Below are positions 24,577 to 36,990 of a DNA stretch of 64,000 nucleotides, one piece after another. Source of the DNA: Brasenia schreberi (taxonomy: Eukaryota > Streptophyta > Magnoliopsida > Nymphaeales > Cabombaceae); assembly GCA_036023115.1 (NCBI GenBank), contig JAYKKT010000061.1:10182501-10246500 (forward strand). The letters run 5' to 3'. The translations under genes and the position numbers were made by a program. Every line of letters begins with the position of its first letter. The stretch's first letter is position 1. The notes beneath the pieces were generated by a model. The model searched no databases and was not told the DNA's origin. It worked only from the letters and a program-made list of their open reading frames with translations.

Positions 24577-24956
24577 TGTTAAATTGTAATAGTGAGGTTG
24601 GGTCAGTACGGGCCAGCAGGTCCCTTGAGGATAGTTGGGGATTGGACCAATCCCCCTCCCAACGGCTGCAACAACTACTCATTGGGGACACTCTCAACGG
24701 CTAGTAATTATAGTCGTTGGGAGCATATCTCTCTCTCACACGAAAAATCAGCTCTTTCTTGTAAAAACCAAATAGAGGAGATGTCTTATTAATAAATTAG
24801 AGATTTCCAAGATCCCTTCTTGTTTGATATTCGGATTGGCTTGTACACCAAGTGTTTGGTGATTTCTTTGGTGATTTGGCTTGTTGAGGATCCTTCGGGA
24901 TTGTTTGAGTTTGAGTTTGTGGATTACTTTGGCAAGATATTGGTGATATTTTTAGA
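24577..24956 (+). repeat. 3' LTR of the copia element
   Basis: Starts TGTTAAATTG like the 5' LTR and ends TTTTTAGA, so the terminal CA has become GA. It shares the CAACGGCT motifs, AATAGAGGAGATGTCTTATT and GGATCCTTCGGGATTG with the 5' LTR. It has many substitutions and small indels relative to it. Confidence 0.88.
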
Positions 24957-25173
24957 GGGGATCGCACCCAATTTTTGAGAAGATGAAATTTTAGAATAGC
25001 AGTCGCACCAAAATGTTCCAAGAAAACCACATATTAAAAACATACTATAATCGTAGTAAAGTTTAATTGAGAAACTCATTTTCATATTCGCTACCATTCT
25101 TTACATAGCGCAATTGGAAATGTCAAAGTTGAAAGCACAAAAGAAAAAGGTTGCAAGTTTAAAAAGGGAATAC

Positions 25174-28100
25174 CTTAATCTTTCACAAAGACGTGCTAAA
25201 GCATCTGAACCAGTTCTTGATGCAACATCCTCGATTTCATTTGCATTTGATAGAGTAATACTATCAGCAAGCTTAAATTCGCATAGCTCCTTCAAAGAAT
25301 ATGCATCAGTTAATACAGCTGAATGACCACCTCCAGCTGCCAGTCTCCGCACTACTCCAACACACCTATCAAGTAGAGAAACATGTCAAAGCAGCAGTTC
25401 CTGAAGAAGAGAAATTGGTATACTTGCAAAAAGAAGTAATGATACGGAAGCAGATCAGTAAGATTAACTCACCAATCAACAGGTGATGGATACCAGGCAT
25501 AAGTAGTTTTCTCGTTAGCTGCTTGGCCATAGCTGTTATATCCCCATCCATGGATACTCCCATCCCTCATGACAATCAGGGTATGTGAATGCCCGCATGT
25601 AACAAGTTGAACACCTGAAGGCACCACCAGAGCTGGAATATTTCGCAAACATGCTTCTGTCTCGTTTGGGAGACAAGAAAATAATCCATTTTGAGGTCCC
25701 AATCCTAGTTGACCTTCCCGACCACCACCCCAAGTATATAGTGCTCCTTTATCTGTTAAAGCACATGTATGTACCCCACCACATGCAACATCCTTCACCA
25801 CAACCCCTTCAAGGGAAACCACTCTTCGGGGTAAGAGCTCTTTATTCCCATACTGCAAAGAACAGTGTCCAAGCTGCCCCACATTACCAAGACCCCATGT
25901 ATATCTGCAATGCAACAAGCAAAATTAAGTAGGTTACAGGTCCAGGATAGGTAAATTGGACTTCAGAATCAGATACTGCAAAAGAAACGCATGCTCTAAC
26001 AGACTAGAGACATTCTCGGCATCTGCAATTACTAATTAAAAAATAATTGCATCTACTGTCCTTGCCTAACTACCATAGAAGAAATTTAGTATCTTTAAAA
26101 TCATAGCATTTTCTCCCATCAAATCCATCATGCACAAATACACTTTACCCTAAAAAATATGTACACATACAGTAAAGCTGTACCTCGCACAGATATGCCA
26201 ACCATCATCTTAACCTCGTGGTCTTGCACTAAATTATGATACATAATATACCCATTAAGATAATAGATAGAATAATAAAGTTATAAACTCCTGAAGCTAC
26301 TTATAAAGTTGTATTGCATTCTTACTGTGTATATCGTATGAGAAGATTCAATATCATAAGATACATCATATCCAAGTTAATTGAGATATATGTTATTTTC
26401 TTATTTGGATGTCATTTTCAAATATATGTTCTCCTCTTATTGTCTAACTACTTCAAATATCTCAAGTAAATAAGAAAGATCCCCGTTTCAACCTATCAAA
26501 ATATTTTAAAAAATTAAAGTCAACCTTTTGGATTTACTAAAAATTTCAAGGTTTTTTTAGTAGCCGGTCTGATTATGGCATTATGGCACATATATTGAGT
26601 ACCTACATGACTAAGAATTCTTAAAATTTCTACTTTGATGTGCTATTCTTTATCCCGAAATTTCAAGAATAAATTTTTCATAAATTAGCTTCATACCCAT
26701 CATGCTTTATCATACTTGGACAACTTTGACATCCATTTAAATGTTAGACTCAGAGCATGAGTATCGACCACAATTAAGCAAATTTGAAGCAACATGGTGC
26801 TCTTATGCTGTTTAGAACACATTGATTTTTAATATTCATTAGTCATTTCGATGTTCTCCAAAATACAACTTTCATATTAGGGTACACCATGATGTTATTG
26901 AAGATTGTGACATATATTGCATCAATTTATATCTTTTGCAACCTTGAGCTCAGTTACTGTTTTAGAGTTTCTGGGAGAAAACTGTACTAGGTTTGTCCCA
27001 ATCACATTGTGGCATATCATTTCCCTGGGGACCCTCTAGGAGGGCACTACTTACATTAGTACCTTCTATGTGTCTCCAGACACGTACATACAAAAACTTA
27101 ACACTGTGGAAACAATTAGTCATCCCACAGATTTTCTTTTTAGTATAAGAATTTCATCCCTAATTGTCCACATCCTCTCAGATCACTTACACCTCACCAT
27201 CCTCTGAGATAGCAGCTGTATGATACTCCCCACAGGATACACGGACAATCTTCACAAACTCTGGGGCTTCATCCAGAAACCTGAAGAAAGCATTTAGAAT
27301 CCGAGGCCCCTGCAATCCTTCACAAGTAAAACCTCTCCCAAGCTGCCCACACTCATTGTAGCCTGGTGTATCATAACATAACATAATCCTGATTAAACAG
27401 TGTAACATCAAATGTTGAAAGGTTATTATTGAACAACAAAAGCAACAAATGAAGATTGTATATTCACAGACAAAAGCACGGTTTCTTCAGGAGAAGAGAC
27501 AAAATGTTGTAAAAATCATATCATATCATTTTATCTCGTATCGTATGAGCATACGATACGATACTGGTATATGTATCACAATAGACATGTATCGCACCCG
27601 TATTGCAATGTATCGTACGATACATTGCAATATGGGTATTATATCATACGATACATCCCGTATCGCACGATACACTGTATTACGATACAGGATGATTTTT
27701 TACAATTTTTTATTTTTTTTATTTTTTGATTTTTCAATATTTTAATGTAATGTATTGTACAATATTGTATGATTATCGTATATCGGTGCCCTATACAATA
27801 CGGACACCGATACGCTAATTACAACATTGGTTCAAATTTTCACGTAAAACATCAAACAGAAAAGCAGAAAGAGTCTACATCTTGTCGATTGGAAAACAGA
27901 TTATTGTAATAAGAAAAAAGGAATCTAATTTGAGGTTAGTCACAGTTACCCCAAGACTGCAGCTGGCCATCTTCAGACAGAGCCATCACATGAACTGCTC
28001 CACAAGAAACTTGGCGTATAAGCTGCAAATGGGTGTCCATGTTTTACACCTTCTTGAATAGGAGAAGACTAATTATAGATGAAAAGATCAACAACAATCT

Positions 28101-31100
28101 CATCTTAACATTGATTCCAATAACTGGAGCCCAAGCTAGAACCAAATATCCATGGTTTATTAATATAAATGAAAATATCAATTTAGATGATTTTCTTCGA
28201 CGAGTTTTAAACATCACTTTAGTAAATCCAAATATCACTAACGTTAAATTAAATTCAACAATGCAAGTTGATAGATGTGATATCAATTGAGGGATGTTCA
28301 GGTTTGCGCTGCAAGGGAAGGAAACATGAAGGACGTATTGATTTCTACTTTTATCATACTGTTCCATGGTTCCAAGAAATTGTTCTTTTTTCTAGAATCT
28401 CCAGATATCTTCTGTTGCCAAGAAATTCCCAAGAACGATTTTTGTGGCTAAGATTCAATTATATACAGGGAAAATATTTACACTTTGGGGATGGAGTCCT
28501 TTAGCTGAAAATGTCAAGAGCTTTGACATAAACTATGAATTTATCAATCAACACTACCAAAGACTTGCATTTAGCATGATCACTTATTAAGAAAATTCAC
28601 ATCCCTGACAGCCTGGCTTTCCTTTTTGCAAAACTATACTTTTCATCAACCATCAAAGTGGACGCTGTCTCCAGAGATTCCAATTGTTAACAACCAATCT
28701 AAAGCATCATCAGACCAGACAAACCATATGGACCACATCCCTAAGGCATGACTTCCAAGAAAGAGGTTTGGTGAACAGAAGAATATCCAATCTACATGTA
28801 CACACATTCCACACATGAATTTGAACACAGAAGTTACACACCCTGAATTTTAATGTAAAAGGAAATTATGTCTGGCAAGAATGGTAAAATCAAAGAACCG
28901 AGAAGGAAAATTGTGGCAAAATTAGAGAAAGGGGACAGATTGAGACAATTTGGGGCACACAAAGAGATAATATATCAGACATTTCCCTATTTTAATGTAT
29001 TTATACAACACACGCACACAGTGCCCAAGACTTGACATCATATGCACAAGTCCAGTACTATTAGAAGCTTTGAAGTTAAAAAGTTAACCTGTCCAAATTG
29101 GTATAGAAGTGTAGATATTAATAGCAACGTCACCTATTGAATGAGAACATGACAGCTAACATGCCAGATAGCAAGATATCAATTCTTCAACCATATGCAC
29201 ACCAAATCCTTCAATCATTTTCATTTAACTGTCTTCACTACCATTAATTAATAAGCATATAGAAATCTAGAATTTCATGGACAAAAATGACCTCAAAACT
29301 AAGGAAACAAAAATAGTATAAGGGAATAGTGCAGAAGCTAAAGAGAAAACTCCTGGAAAAGTAAAAGATCCTGTAGTTCAGTTACATGGGGAGCTGATTA
29401 TTTAGGAGTGACAAGATTATACATTTAAAGAAGACATCCTTAGTGAAATTTGTCTTCCTTTGATAAAGTGCAGTTGACTCAAATAACATTACATTCATAA
29501 ACGATGCTTTTGCAATCAAAGGAATCAAATCAATTGTCCTATAAGGAATCAAACAACTGAGAAATGAAGAAGTGATGAGAACAAAGAGTGCAGGGTGAAA
29601 ATGTCTGGTATTAGACAAGATATCATGATGGGACAAAATATATCAGAAAGCACCTCCTGCATTCGGTGACAGTTTACATATGAGATTCAACTAGTTGTGG
29701 TTTAAAATATTTCATTACCGCTTTTCCAAGTATTGAGGTGTACATTTACCACATGCAGAGGAGATTAAAAGAACATGTTTGAGCTAGCACATAGTTTTCA
29801 TACAAAGCATATGATACACAAGCAGAGAAAGTCTTCTCATCTCTGTCTCACAAGTTTAACCCTGACTGTTTGTTTCATTAGACAAACAATGAAACAGAAC
29901 AAGGTTGACGTACAGTATTTGGAGGAAAAGCTCCCCAGTAGATGCGTGGATAATTTGAACCCTGTGCGAGGAAAAGGTTAATAATTAAGAGTAAGATACA
30001 AGTTAGTAAATGGGGGGAAATCATCATAACTGATTTTCACATACCTGATTTTGACCCCATAGCCATAGCCTCCGTGTAGGTTGTGTCCCATCATTTTTAC
30101 GAGGTTCAGCAATTGCAGCAGTACAGTGTGCTCCACAGGAGATAGACTTCACAAATTCTGTTTGCAATATCTTCACCCTTTTTGGATGATCACTTCTCTC
30201 CTCTGTTCCATCTCCAAGCTGTCCATAGTCATTTGAACCTATATAAGAAAAGGAATATATTATATGACATGAATTATGAGCCCCTGGAACAATATTAAAT
30301 GTAATATTTATTACTACGAAGAGAAAAAACAAGAACTAGGTCCAAAAAATGTTGAAGAAAATAATAAATTAATAGCAGGTAGAAATATAACCATCATTGT
30401 GCCACGTCGTTACCATGTGATGGTATGCATACAAGTAATCATTCCGCATAAGCAGTACACATTTTTTTTATACAGTTCACCCATCATTTTGTTTTGGGCA
30501 TTTCCTAATCCATCCCTTGATTTTGAATCGTTTTTGAGTTTATCCCTCCTTTTGGCTAATCCAAAAGGTGCCACATTATCCATTTTGCAGATTGTAAGGT
30601 TAAAGCAAGAGAATGAATGGACCAAAAAGCCCCCACCTTTTTCTTTCTAATCTAAGTCAATTGGTTCCATTTTCTGATGATATTCAACAAAAACAGTTGC
30701 ACCATCTTGATCAGCACGTTCTATCTAATGAAAATCAGTTGTTGAATCACTTATGTTTCATGTTTAACAGATAGTTTACGAGGCTTGCAATGTGCGAAAC
30801 TTTTTCCATTGATTTTTCAGATCTTATAAAATTATTGATACCTTTGACAATTAAGCAATCAAAAGTAGATTATATGGAATCATGGACATAGATTATATGC
30901 ATATAATTGAGATACTGACAAGAAAACATTCAGAAAAGGGCTTAAACCAAGTGTTCACCATCAAACTCAAGGAAGTTATACAATATGAGCAGATATTTCT
31001 GTATACATTCAGTTTCAAGGTTAAATAAGTTGAACGGAACGTTTGGAAAGGTGACACTTGAAAATGGGTTGAAACTAGCCAACAGGGTAAGAGAAACTTA

Positions 31101-31709
31101 AAATGGCTCAAAATGAAGATCTCGATTTGAGAGTTCAATTTTTTCAGCAGAGAACTACCTAAAGTATCCTCCTCGTTCACATAAAACCAATAAGCAGGCA
31201 GCTTGCAATTTTACCCTATTGTACTTGCTTATAAGACATGCAGAGACAGAAACCATATCTTCAACCAATTTTTTTCATTTACCAGCACATAAGCTGAATA
31301 AGATGAACAGGAGAAGCATATGAAAGATAGCTAAATATCTGACAGAAGTGATATTGTTTCCTCCCTTTAGAAGCAGCCAATAAACAATGCGTCATACTGA
31401 AAAACTAGACAGAAAACTAAAAAGAAATTACTAACCCCAGGTGAACAATGACCCATCTGAAGCAACAGCTGCAGTGTGTTCACGACCACAGGCAACATCT
31501 AGCCATCGAGTTGTCACTCCTCCTGAGCATTTGAATAATTTAGGAGAGAGCTTCTTTGGAATCCTTAAGTGACACTCCCTGCCCTTCCTGCCTGTCTGCC
31601 CAGATTGGTTGTATCCCCAAACATAAATGGCGCTCTTAGTTGGAAGGTTTAGAGTTTGAAAATCAAAGTGAGCATCGTCAGACTCCACGAGCAGTTTTGC
31701 AATATCCAT
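25174..31709 (-). CDS. RCC1/UVR8-like beta-propeller protein (last exon not found)
   Basis: RCC1-repeat protein, probably a seven-bladed propeller; plant relatives act as scaffolds or GEF-like regulators, and the partner here is unknown. Coding exons read on the minus strand: 31709-31436, 30238-30045, 29961-29914, 28022-27950, 27362-27191, 25904-25473 and 25365-25174. All junctions are GT..AG and phases agree across every join, giving 461 codons plus 2 nt. Blade motifs are visible in order: CGREHTAA, SCGAHCTAA, SCGAVHVMA, CGEYHTAA, CGGVHTCA, CGHSHTLI, GGGHSAVLTD. The GWRHT motifs and tryptophan cluster of the UV-B photoreceptor UVR8 are absent, so this is not UVR8; by memory it is closest to the Arabidopsis At5g08710 type. 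The start ATG directly follows the acceptor of a 5'UTR intron. The last visible exon ends in ..LCERL plus a split codon at a good donor. No matching final exon is seen before the copia LTR at 24956. Intron retention would add 23 residues and a stop at 25101. Confidence 0.88.
27502..27830. mobile_element. Palindromic MITE, GTATCG family, copy 1 (RCC1 intron)
   Basis: The left end AATGTTGTAAAAATC and right end (reverse complement CCAATGTTGTAATTAGC) form terminal inverted repeats. The interior is dense in self-complementary TATCGTACGATA-type motifs. It shares ends and interior with the copy at 57644. It lies in the intron between exons 28022-27950 and 27362-27191. TSD not resolved; superfamily unassigned. 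Confidence 0.65.
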
Positions 31710-33321
31710 CTGCCAATTTAATGTTACGTGTGGTAAATAAATACAATACAAGAGAGCGAGAGAGACCATGCAAACCAAGGTAACTATGCGCCACACATCG
31801 AAATGCCTGTTCAAAAGTTTTAGTAGCTACCCATTGTTCCACACTTAACAAATCCACTCTTTAGATGAGACCTCTCAAACTTGAGGCCTGCAACAGATCT
31901 GAACCAAGATCCTTGTTTTAACATCCATTTCCTTTCCACAAGAGACACGTCATAATTAGTAGCAGATGTATAGATAACTACATAGTTAGCAATGAAATTG
32001 TGCATGTTTTTCGGGGGAAAGACCCTTGTCACAAGAGACAGTTCATAACTCGTACTCAAACAAATAGATACCTACATGGTCAGCTTACGGCCCCTCTTAC
32101 CATTAATTATGTCATTTAGTAATCCAGTTACAAAATCAGACCTAAAGTAGCAGATGCTTGGAAGAGACAGGTGGACATTTTTAAACATAACTTTTGATCT
32201 CATTAGATCCTCGTAGTTTTCTTGGTTCTGTGTTGAAGCCAATTAAAAACCCATAAAAAGAGTTACAAGGAAACCATAATACAGTATCTTGCAGTAGTGA
32301 ATTTGAACGCAGGCATGACACAAGACAAAACAGAATGACCACTTTTCATCTTGGCGCATAAAAGGCTTGGTTTTGTATTCAAAGTATGCATCTTCTATAT
32401 TTGGTTTTGCTCATGGGGAAGGAAAACTATGGCTCAGAAGAACTTTCGGTTGCAATAAACCAAATCAATATTCAGGACACAAGATCTTGATGAATCTACA
32501 ATTTTCACCTCGGAACCACCTTCCGTCAAGGTTTAGATTTTATACAAGCAAATAACAGGTATTGACAATCTAAAAGTCTCATGCATCAACCTCATCCATT
32601 GACACAACTAGTTTCTGGTCCTACAGAACCTAGAAGGTAGAGTTTGGCAGTTCCAATACCAAAAACTCTAGATTTTTCCAGTGATTCACTTCTAACAAAC
32701 TTATGGACTAGAATATCTCCTTGCTCGAATTGCCTGTGACAACTCCCAGGACCTCGACCACGTTGTTACATCGTTTTATAGTACCATTTTTGTTGGAATT
32801 GCACAGAAACATAGCCGGATATACGCCATTCAGATATGCCCCTTTGACATAGTCTAGAAACCCCACAAAGAAAGAAATCGATTCTCACAACCCATAGTAA
32901 CAAAATCATAGAGCTCAATGAGCAACCTTGTCACAACCCACGGCTTCCACCAGCAACCCAAAACTACAATCAGAGAATCGATGCAAAACGATTTTCTCAT
33001 GAGAAACGAAAACATTCTTTCACAAGAAACCACATTTCCGTAACCGGATGAGACAAAACCCGCATGCCCCAATTCAATGAAGAAGAAGTCAGCTCAAAGG
33101 CCCAAAAAAGCGAGCAGATGTGAACAATTTGGGTGATTGGCACTGGAGAAAACGCAGTATCACACCTAGTTGCTCAACAAAGAGGAAAACTCGACCAAAC
33201 CTATTCCTCAAAAACCAAAATCAAGATTCAGATAAAAGAAAATAAAGTAACGACAATGGAAAGAAGAATCGCGGTGGCAAAGATCAATCCCAGAGAGAGA
33301 GAGAGAGAGATTGCCGCGCAC

Positions 33322-33420
33322 CTGAGAGCGATCGTCGGGAAAACTACGAGTTGGTGGAGGAATTCAACGGTTTGGCGTTCGCATCCTCGGGGTCTTTATG
33401 CCAGGGAAAAAAGGGTCCCA
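33322..33420 (-). other. probable 5'UTR exon of the RCC1-like gene
   Basis: The coding start at 31709 sits exactly at a splice acceptor, so the leader must come from an upstream exon. On the minus strand a consensus donor (CTCAG, then GTGCGC) ends a relatively GC-rich stretch at 33322, directly followed by a CT-repeat inside the intron. The far (transcription start) boundary is not defined by sequence; 33420 is only a guess. The implied 5'UTR intron is about 1.6 kb. Confidence 0.4.
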
Positions 33421-33770
33421 TCTTCTGGAATCTTCCGTTATGCCGGGAGACAGTTTAAATCTACGAGAAGATTCAGTTATTCGAAATCACAGCCGTCCGT
33501 CCAGATGCATTCAACCAGATTATGTTAGACGGTTGTGATTCAAAGTAAGGCTTGGAGCTGCTTGCTCTTCGGCTCATCACGAGCTCAAAGTTCGGGTCGT
33601 CTACGGACAGCAAATCCTTGTTTCAGGTCGTGTTCTTGCCATTTAATTTATGTTAAAAAAAACAGGTCAAACAACGAAACCCAATCTTTGTTACATTTCG
33701 TGTTTATGTGACATGTCATTTCGTGATCATGTCTGCAATATGCCAAAGTAGACGGTCAGTTTTAAACCGG

Positions 33771-33771
<1 letters not shown>

Positions 33772-33824
<53 letters not shown>
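33772..33824. repeat. (TA)n microsatellite
   Basis: About 53 bp of pure TA between the RCC1-like and DsbA-like genes. A second shorter (TA)n tract lies at 33990-34010. Confidence 0.95.
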
Positions 33825-33828
<4 letters not shown>

Positions 33829-34309
33829 TATTTATTGGATCTGACCACCATTTATGCTATTCACTTATGTTTAACTATGGCTTTTCAAGGTATAAGTATA
33901 ATATTATTTTTTATTTTTAAAAATTCTTAAAAATTTTAAATCATTATATTACCGAAAAGCTAGATATGAACATGTCACACAGAATCTGATATATATATAT
34001 ATATATATATAAGAAGAGGGAAATGCTAGTGTTATGTGGAGTGACACCTTTCTAAATCTTGTTCGTTCAAGAGGGATGAATTAACCAAATTAAAGCACTA
34101 AAAGAGGCAAAAGAAAAACTATATTTTACATGTTTTAATTTTAATTTTTGAATGACTAGAATTGAAGAGGATATTTAATTTAGCTTGACTCATACGAAAA
34201 CGTGAGATTGATGAGGACTTGTCTAATCTATTAAAGGCGAAGTCCATGTGCAGCGACTCATTTTTCGGCTCAGTTCGCGAACCTTGAGCATATTTATTAT
34301 TTTCTAAAA

Positions 34310-34650
34310 ACAAAAGATGTTAGTAACAGAAATGAAGATGTTGAGAATGAGTGGTCATACAAGAAAAAACTTAATGAGGTTATTAGAAACAAATTAGGAG
34401 TGGCACCAATAGAGGATAAAATGAGAGAATATCGTTTAAGATGGTTTGGACATATAGAAAGAAGATCAAAAGAGCTAGAGGACGACCACAAAAGTGTTGG
34501 AAAGAAACAATAAAGATTGATCTAGCTTATTGTGAGTTAACGGCTAACATGGCACACGATAGGGATATGTGGAAACAAAGAATTCATGTAGCTGACCCCA
34601 TCTAGTATGGGAAAAGGCTTAGTTGTTGTTGTTGCTGTTGTTATTGTTGT
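34310..34650 (+). mobile_element. 5'-truncated RTE fragment C
   Basis: Matches the last roughly 400 bp of the RTE copies (AAAAGATGT, TGGTCATACAAGAAAA, GGATAAAATGAGAGAATATC, CCCATCTAGTATGGGAAAAG, GTT-rich tail). It lacks about 45 bp between two AAAAGA(G) short repeats near 34470, and has a few more small deletions. No clear TSD was found. It lies between the head-to-head RCC1-like and DsbA-like genes. Confidence 0.85.
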
Positions 34651-35410
34651 GAAAGCTTAACTCCTACTTGTTGGTTTGATCTTGTACCGAAGCGATCATC
34701 AAACTGTTGATAACTGAAACTGAGGATCTCTTAGTTTGGTTACAGTTTAAGGTATCCAAGAACCAACCTAGAAAGGTATGAAAACCGACAATTCGGTTTC
34801 GATTTGAATCGTGGGGTCAGTTCTGAATTGGAACTATTAGTTCAGTGACGACACAACTTTACTGACAACCTGTCATCATGAGTCAGATTATTATTTATTT
34901 ATATATTAGATTGTATTTAAAAAAAACTTTAAGCTTTAACTTTTATTTATTAGTTTGAGCAGTTTTGGATTCAAATAAGAACCAATGTTAAAATTCTAAT
35001 AATTTTATTTATTAGTCTGATCGTGAGCTGATTAAGGTTCAAGGTTTCAGAAGAATCGAAACCAGACATAAAAGAAGGGCATACCTTTTCTCATCTAACT
35101 TTTCTTAATGAAAGACTTTTAAAGTAAATTGTAGGTCATTTATTAAGTTTATTTAAGGAAATATATGTCCCAACTCGCTTTAGTTAGTGTACCAACACAA
35201 CCAAGTAACAACAGTTGGGCTTGAATAATGTGCATAAAGGAAAGAGGCATATTGCACTACTTGTATTTTCATGTATTTTCTATACTTGCACTTATAAATT
35301 CAAAACAGTGGCTTGTTTTTTATGAATTAGTCGTGATCATAAGAATCTAATGTTTTTGATTTTTCCGTCTTATGAATCTGATCATGAAATAATTAACATA
35401 ATATTACTCA

Positions 35411-35493
35411 CACACTCAAATCTCTATTTGAACCCACGCCCTTTCGGACCAGAACCTTAATCTGGCGCCTTAGACCAACTCGGCCATAAGTAC
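35411..35493 (-). pseudogene. tRNA-Leu(AAG)-like relic
   Basis: The minus strand shows a leucine tRNA body: TGGCCGAG D-arm start (one extra base in the D loop), GGTCTAAGGCGCCAGA, and a 7-nt loop TTAAGGT closed by CCAGA/TCTGG, giving anticodon AAG. The long variable arm GTCCGAAAGGGC and GTGGGTTCAAAT follow. The 3' half of the T stem is AGAGAT instead of the CCCAC needed to pair, and the acceptor stem does not close. This looks like a decayed tRNA or a tRNA-derived insertion rather than a working gene. Confidence 0.7.
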
Positions 35494-35520
35494 TGGCCAG
35501 ATTGGCAACCTTCCCCCGCG

Positions 35521-35658
35521 TGATGCAAAAGGACCGAAAGTCCAAACCTACCACAATCACAGAAACGCCTTCACCTGGTACGACTTCTTCGTTTCGTCTC
35601 TTTGGTGCTTATAGCGTTCAAGCTGTTCTAGTTTCAATCTGAATATTCCAAATTGAAG
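35521..35658 (+). other. probable 5'UTR exon of the DsbA-like gene
   Basis: The start codon at 39731 lies 18 nt after a strong acceptor (TTTCTTTGTTGCAG, ending 39712), implying a spliced leader. A candidate leader exon ends with AATTGAAG at a GTAAAAACT donor at 35659, giving an intron of about 4 kb. That intron contains the 61-bp tandem duplication and hAT-like terminal fragments. The 5' boundary is not defined by sequence, and an exon elsewhere in the gap is possible. Confidence 0.35.
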
Positions 35659-36868
35659 GTAAAAACTGCTGATTGGTTTCACTTTTTCCTCTCGGTGGCT
35701 GTTTGCTTTTCTTTTGGTGAACGATGCGTTCTTTCCATAAAATTGTTTGTGTCAATCGTATGATCTTGTAGACATGGTTTTGGACGCCTGGGGTTGATGG
35801 GCACCTTTTTTCTTTTCTATGTTTGCCCTTTAATATGTTTTAGTTGTTTAGTCGGTTGATTTTATTCAGTCAAGCCGTGGGGATTCATTTTTTAGCATGA
35901 TTTGTTTGCAAGTTACTAGAAAGGCTTTTGAACCATTTGCTATCAGTGCCTTTAACGTGTTGGAAGCAAACAATAATTCATGTTGCTGGAGTTAAATGCG
36001 AATATAAGACAAAATCGAGCTGATTGGCGACTAAGAACCGATTTAGCAAACCGCGCTTACACTTAGTGACTTTGTGGCGTTAAGGTTGGCAACTTGGAAA
36101 TCTTTTAGATGTTATGAGTTCTTCAAAGTTCTTAGCTTCCTTATATCTTCAAGCTCCAATTGGTTGCAGTCACCTTTATTTAAATCATTTTCTTTCTCTC
36201 GGTGGAGGTCAACATATCCTTATTAGGATTGTTGCTTTTAGACTACTGATTGATAGCTAGAATTATCAGATGCAAAAACATTCGAAAGTTTCCTCTCAGT
36301 TGCAGCTTTATCACGTTTAAGAGAAAAATTGCAGAATTATTTTTTGGAGGGAAATCGTTTGGAATTTGAAGCAACAGTAATATGTACAGTTGTTGCTACA
36401 AATGGTTCTCTTTGTTGTGCTATAATTCTGGATAGTTCTTAAACAAGTAGAGTAATGAGAAACATGTATTTGGATTTAAACTAAGAATCACAGAAGTTGC
36501 TAGGCATGATGTTAGTGTGAAAACTGCATGTTATTGATGCCTAATGAACAAAGTGTAATATTCCTAGTTGTAGTCAAAATAAAAGGATGTATGTCCTAAT
36601 GGTGCATCGAATGTGTGCATAAGATACAGGGAAAGATTTTGGATTATTAATGCATGATATAATCTTATTTCTTGAAGCACTTTCGAGTGTCTCAAAGTTG
36701 ATTAATTTATTGTGTTGTAGTTCAGACCATTTCCAGTTTCAACTTGGTTGAAGATTCATAAAGTTACTATTCACTGTTTTTCGTTTCTAAAAAATCCTTC
36801 AGATGGCTATCCTACTTACTAGATGTCAGACATTTAACTGCTATCTACACTACGTGTTGTATGTGGCA

Positions 36869-36990
36869 GATCCAGAAACTTCTTTAGGTTTGGGGGCTTC
36901 AGACAGTGGTGGATCCAAAAATTTAGGTTAACTTCTTTCATGGGTCTAACGAAAGTTTGTAGTTTGCACGTTCCTTTACAACAGAGATTT
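36869..36990 (+). mobile_element. Degenerate hAT-like terminal fragments
   Basis: Two tandem segments, TGTGGCAGATCCAGAAACTT (36862 on) and CAGTGGTGGATCCAAAAATT (36905 on), each followed by TTAGGTT, resemble the CAGTGGCGGATCCAGAA hAT terminus seen at 54707. No matching opposite end was found. They lie in the presumed 5'UTR intron of the DsbA-like gene. Confidence 0.4.

Larger units (their letters stand above)
17277..24956 (+). mobile_element. Degenerate Ty1/copia LTR retrotransposon hosting nested insertions
   Basis: Two related direct LTRs (17277-17638; 24577-24956) bracket a PBS, gag, protease/pre-integrase, RT and RNaseH remnants in copia order, all broken by stops. The flanking bases share GGAT (17272-17275 and 24959-24962), compatible with a decayed 5-bp TSD. 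The integrase core expected between about 19100 and 19630 is missing. The element carries an RTE LINE (19795-23018), a 39-bp RTE stub (18853-18891) and a probable solo LTR (19167-19603). The two LTRs differ by many substitutions and small indels, so the insertion is old. It abuts the 3' side of the RCC1-like gene, in opposite orientation. Confidence 0.9.

Noticed and set aside
17271..24962. A perfect 5-bp TSD around the copia element
   Set aside because: Flanks share only GGAT once LTR ends are fixed at TG..CA/GA; the exact duplication is decayed or shifted by a base.
28033..28290. 85-codon plus-strand ORF
   Set aside because: It starts inside RCC1 exon/intron sequence on the opposite strand, is AT-rich, and has no recognisable domain.
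25174..31709. Identification as the UV-B photoreceptor UVR8
   Set aside because: The propeller motifs are GREHT, GEYHT and GGVHT types, and the GWRHT/Trp cluster needed for UV-B sensing is absent.
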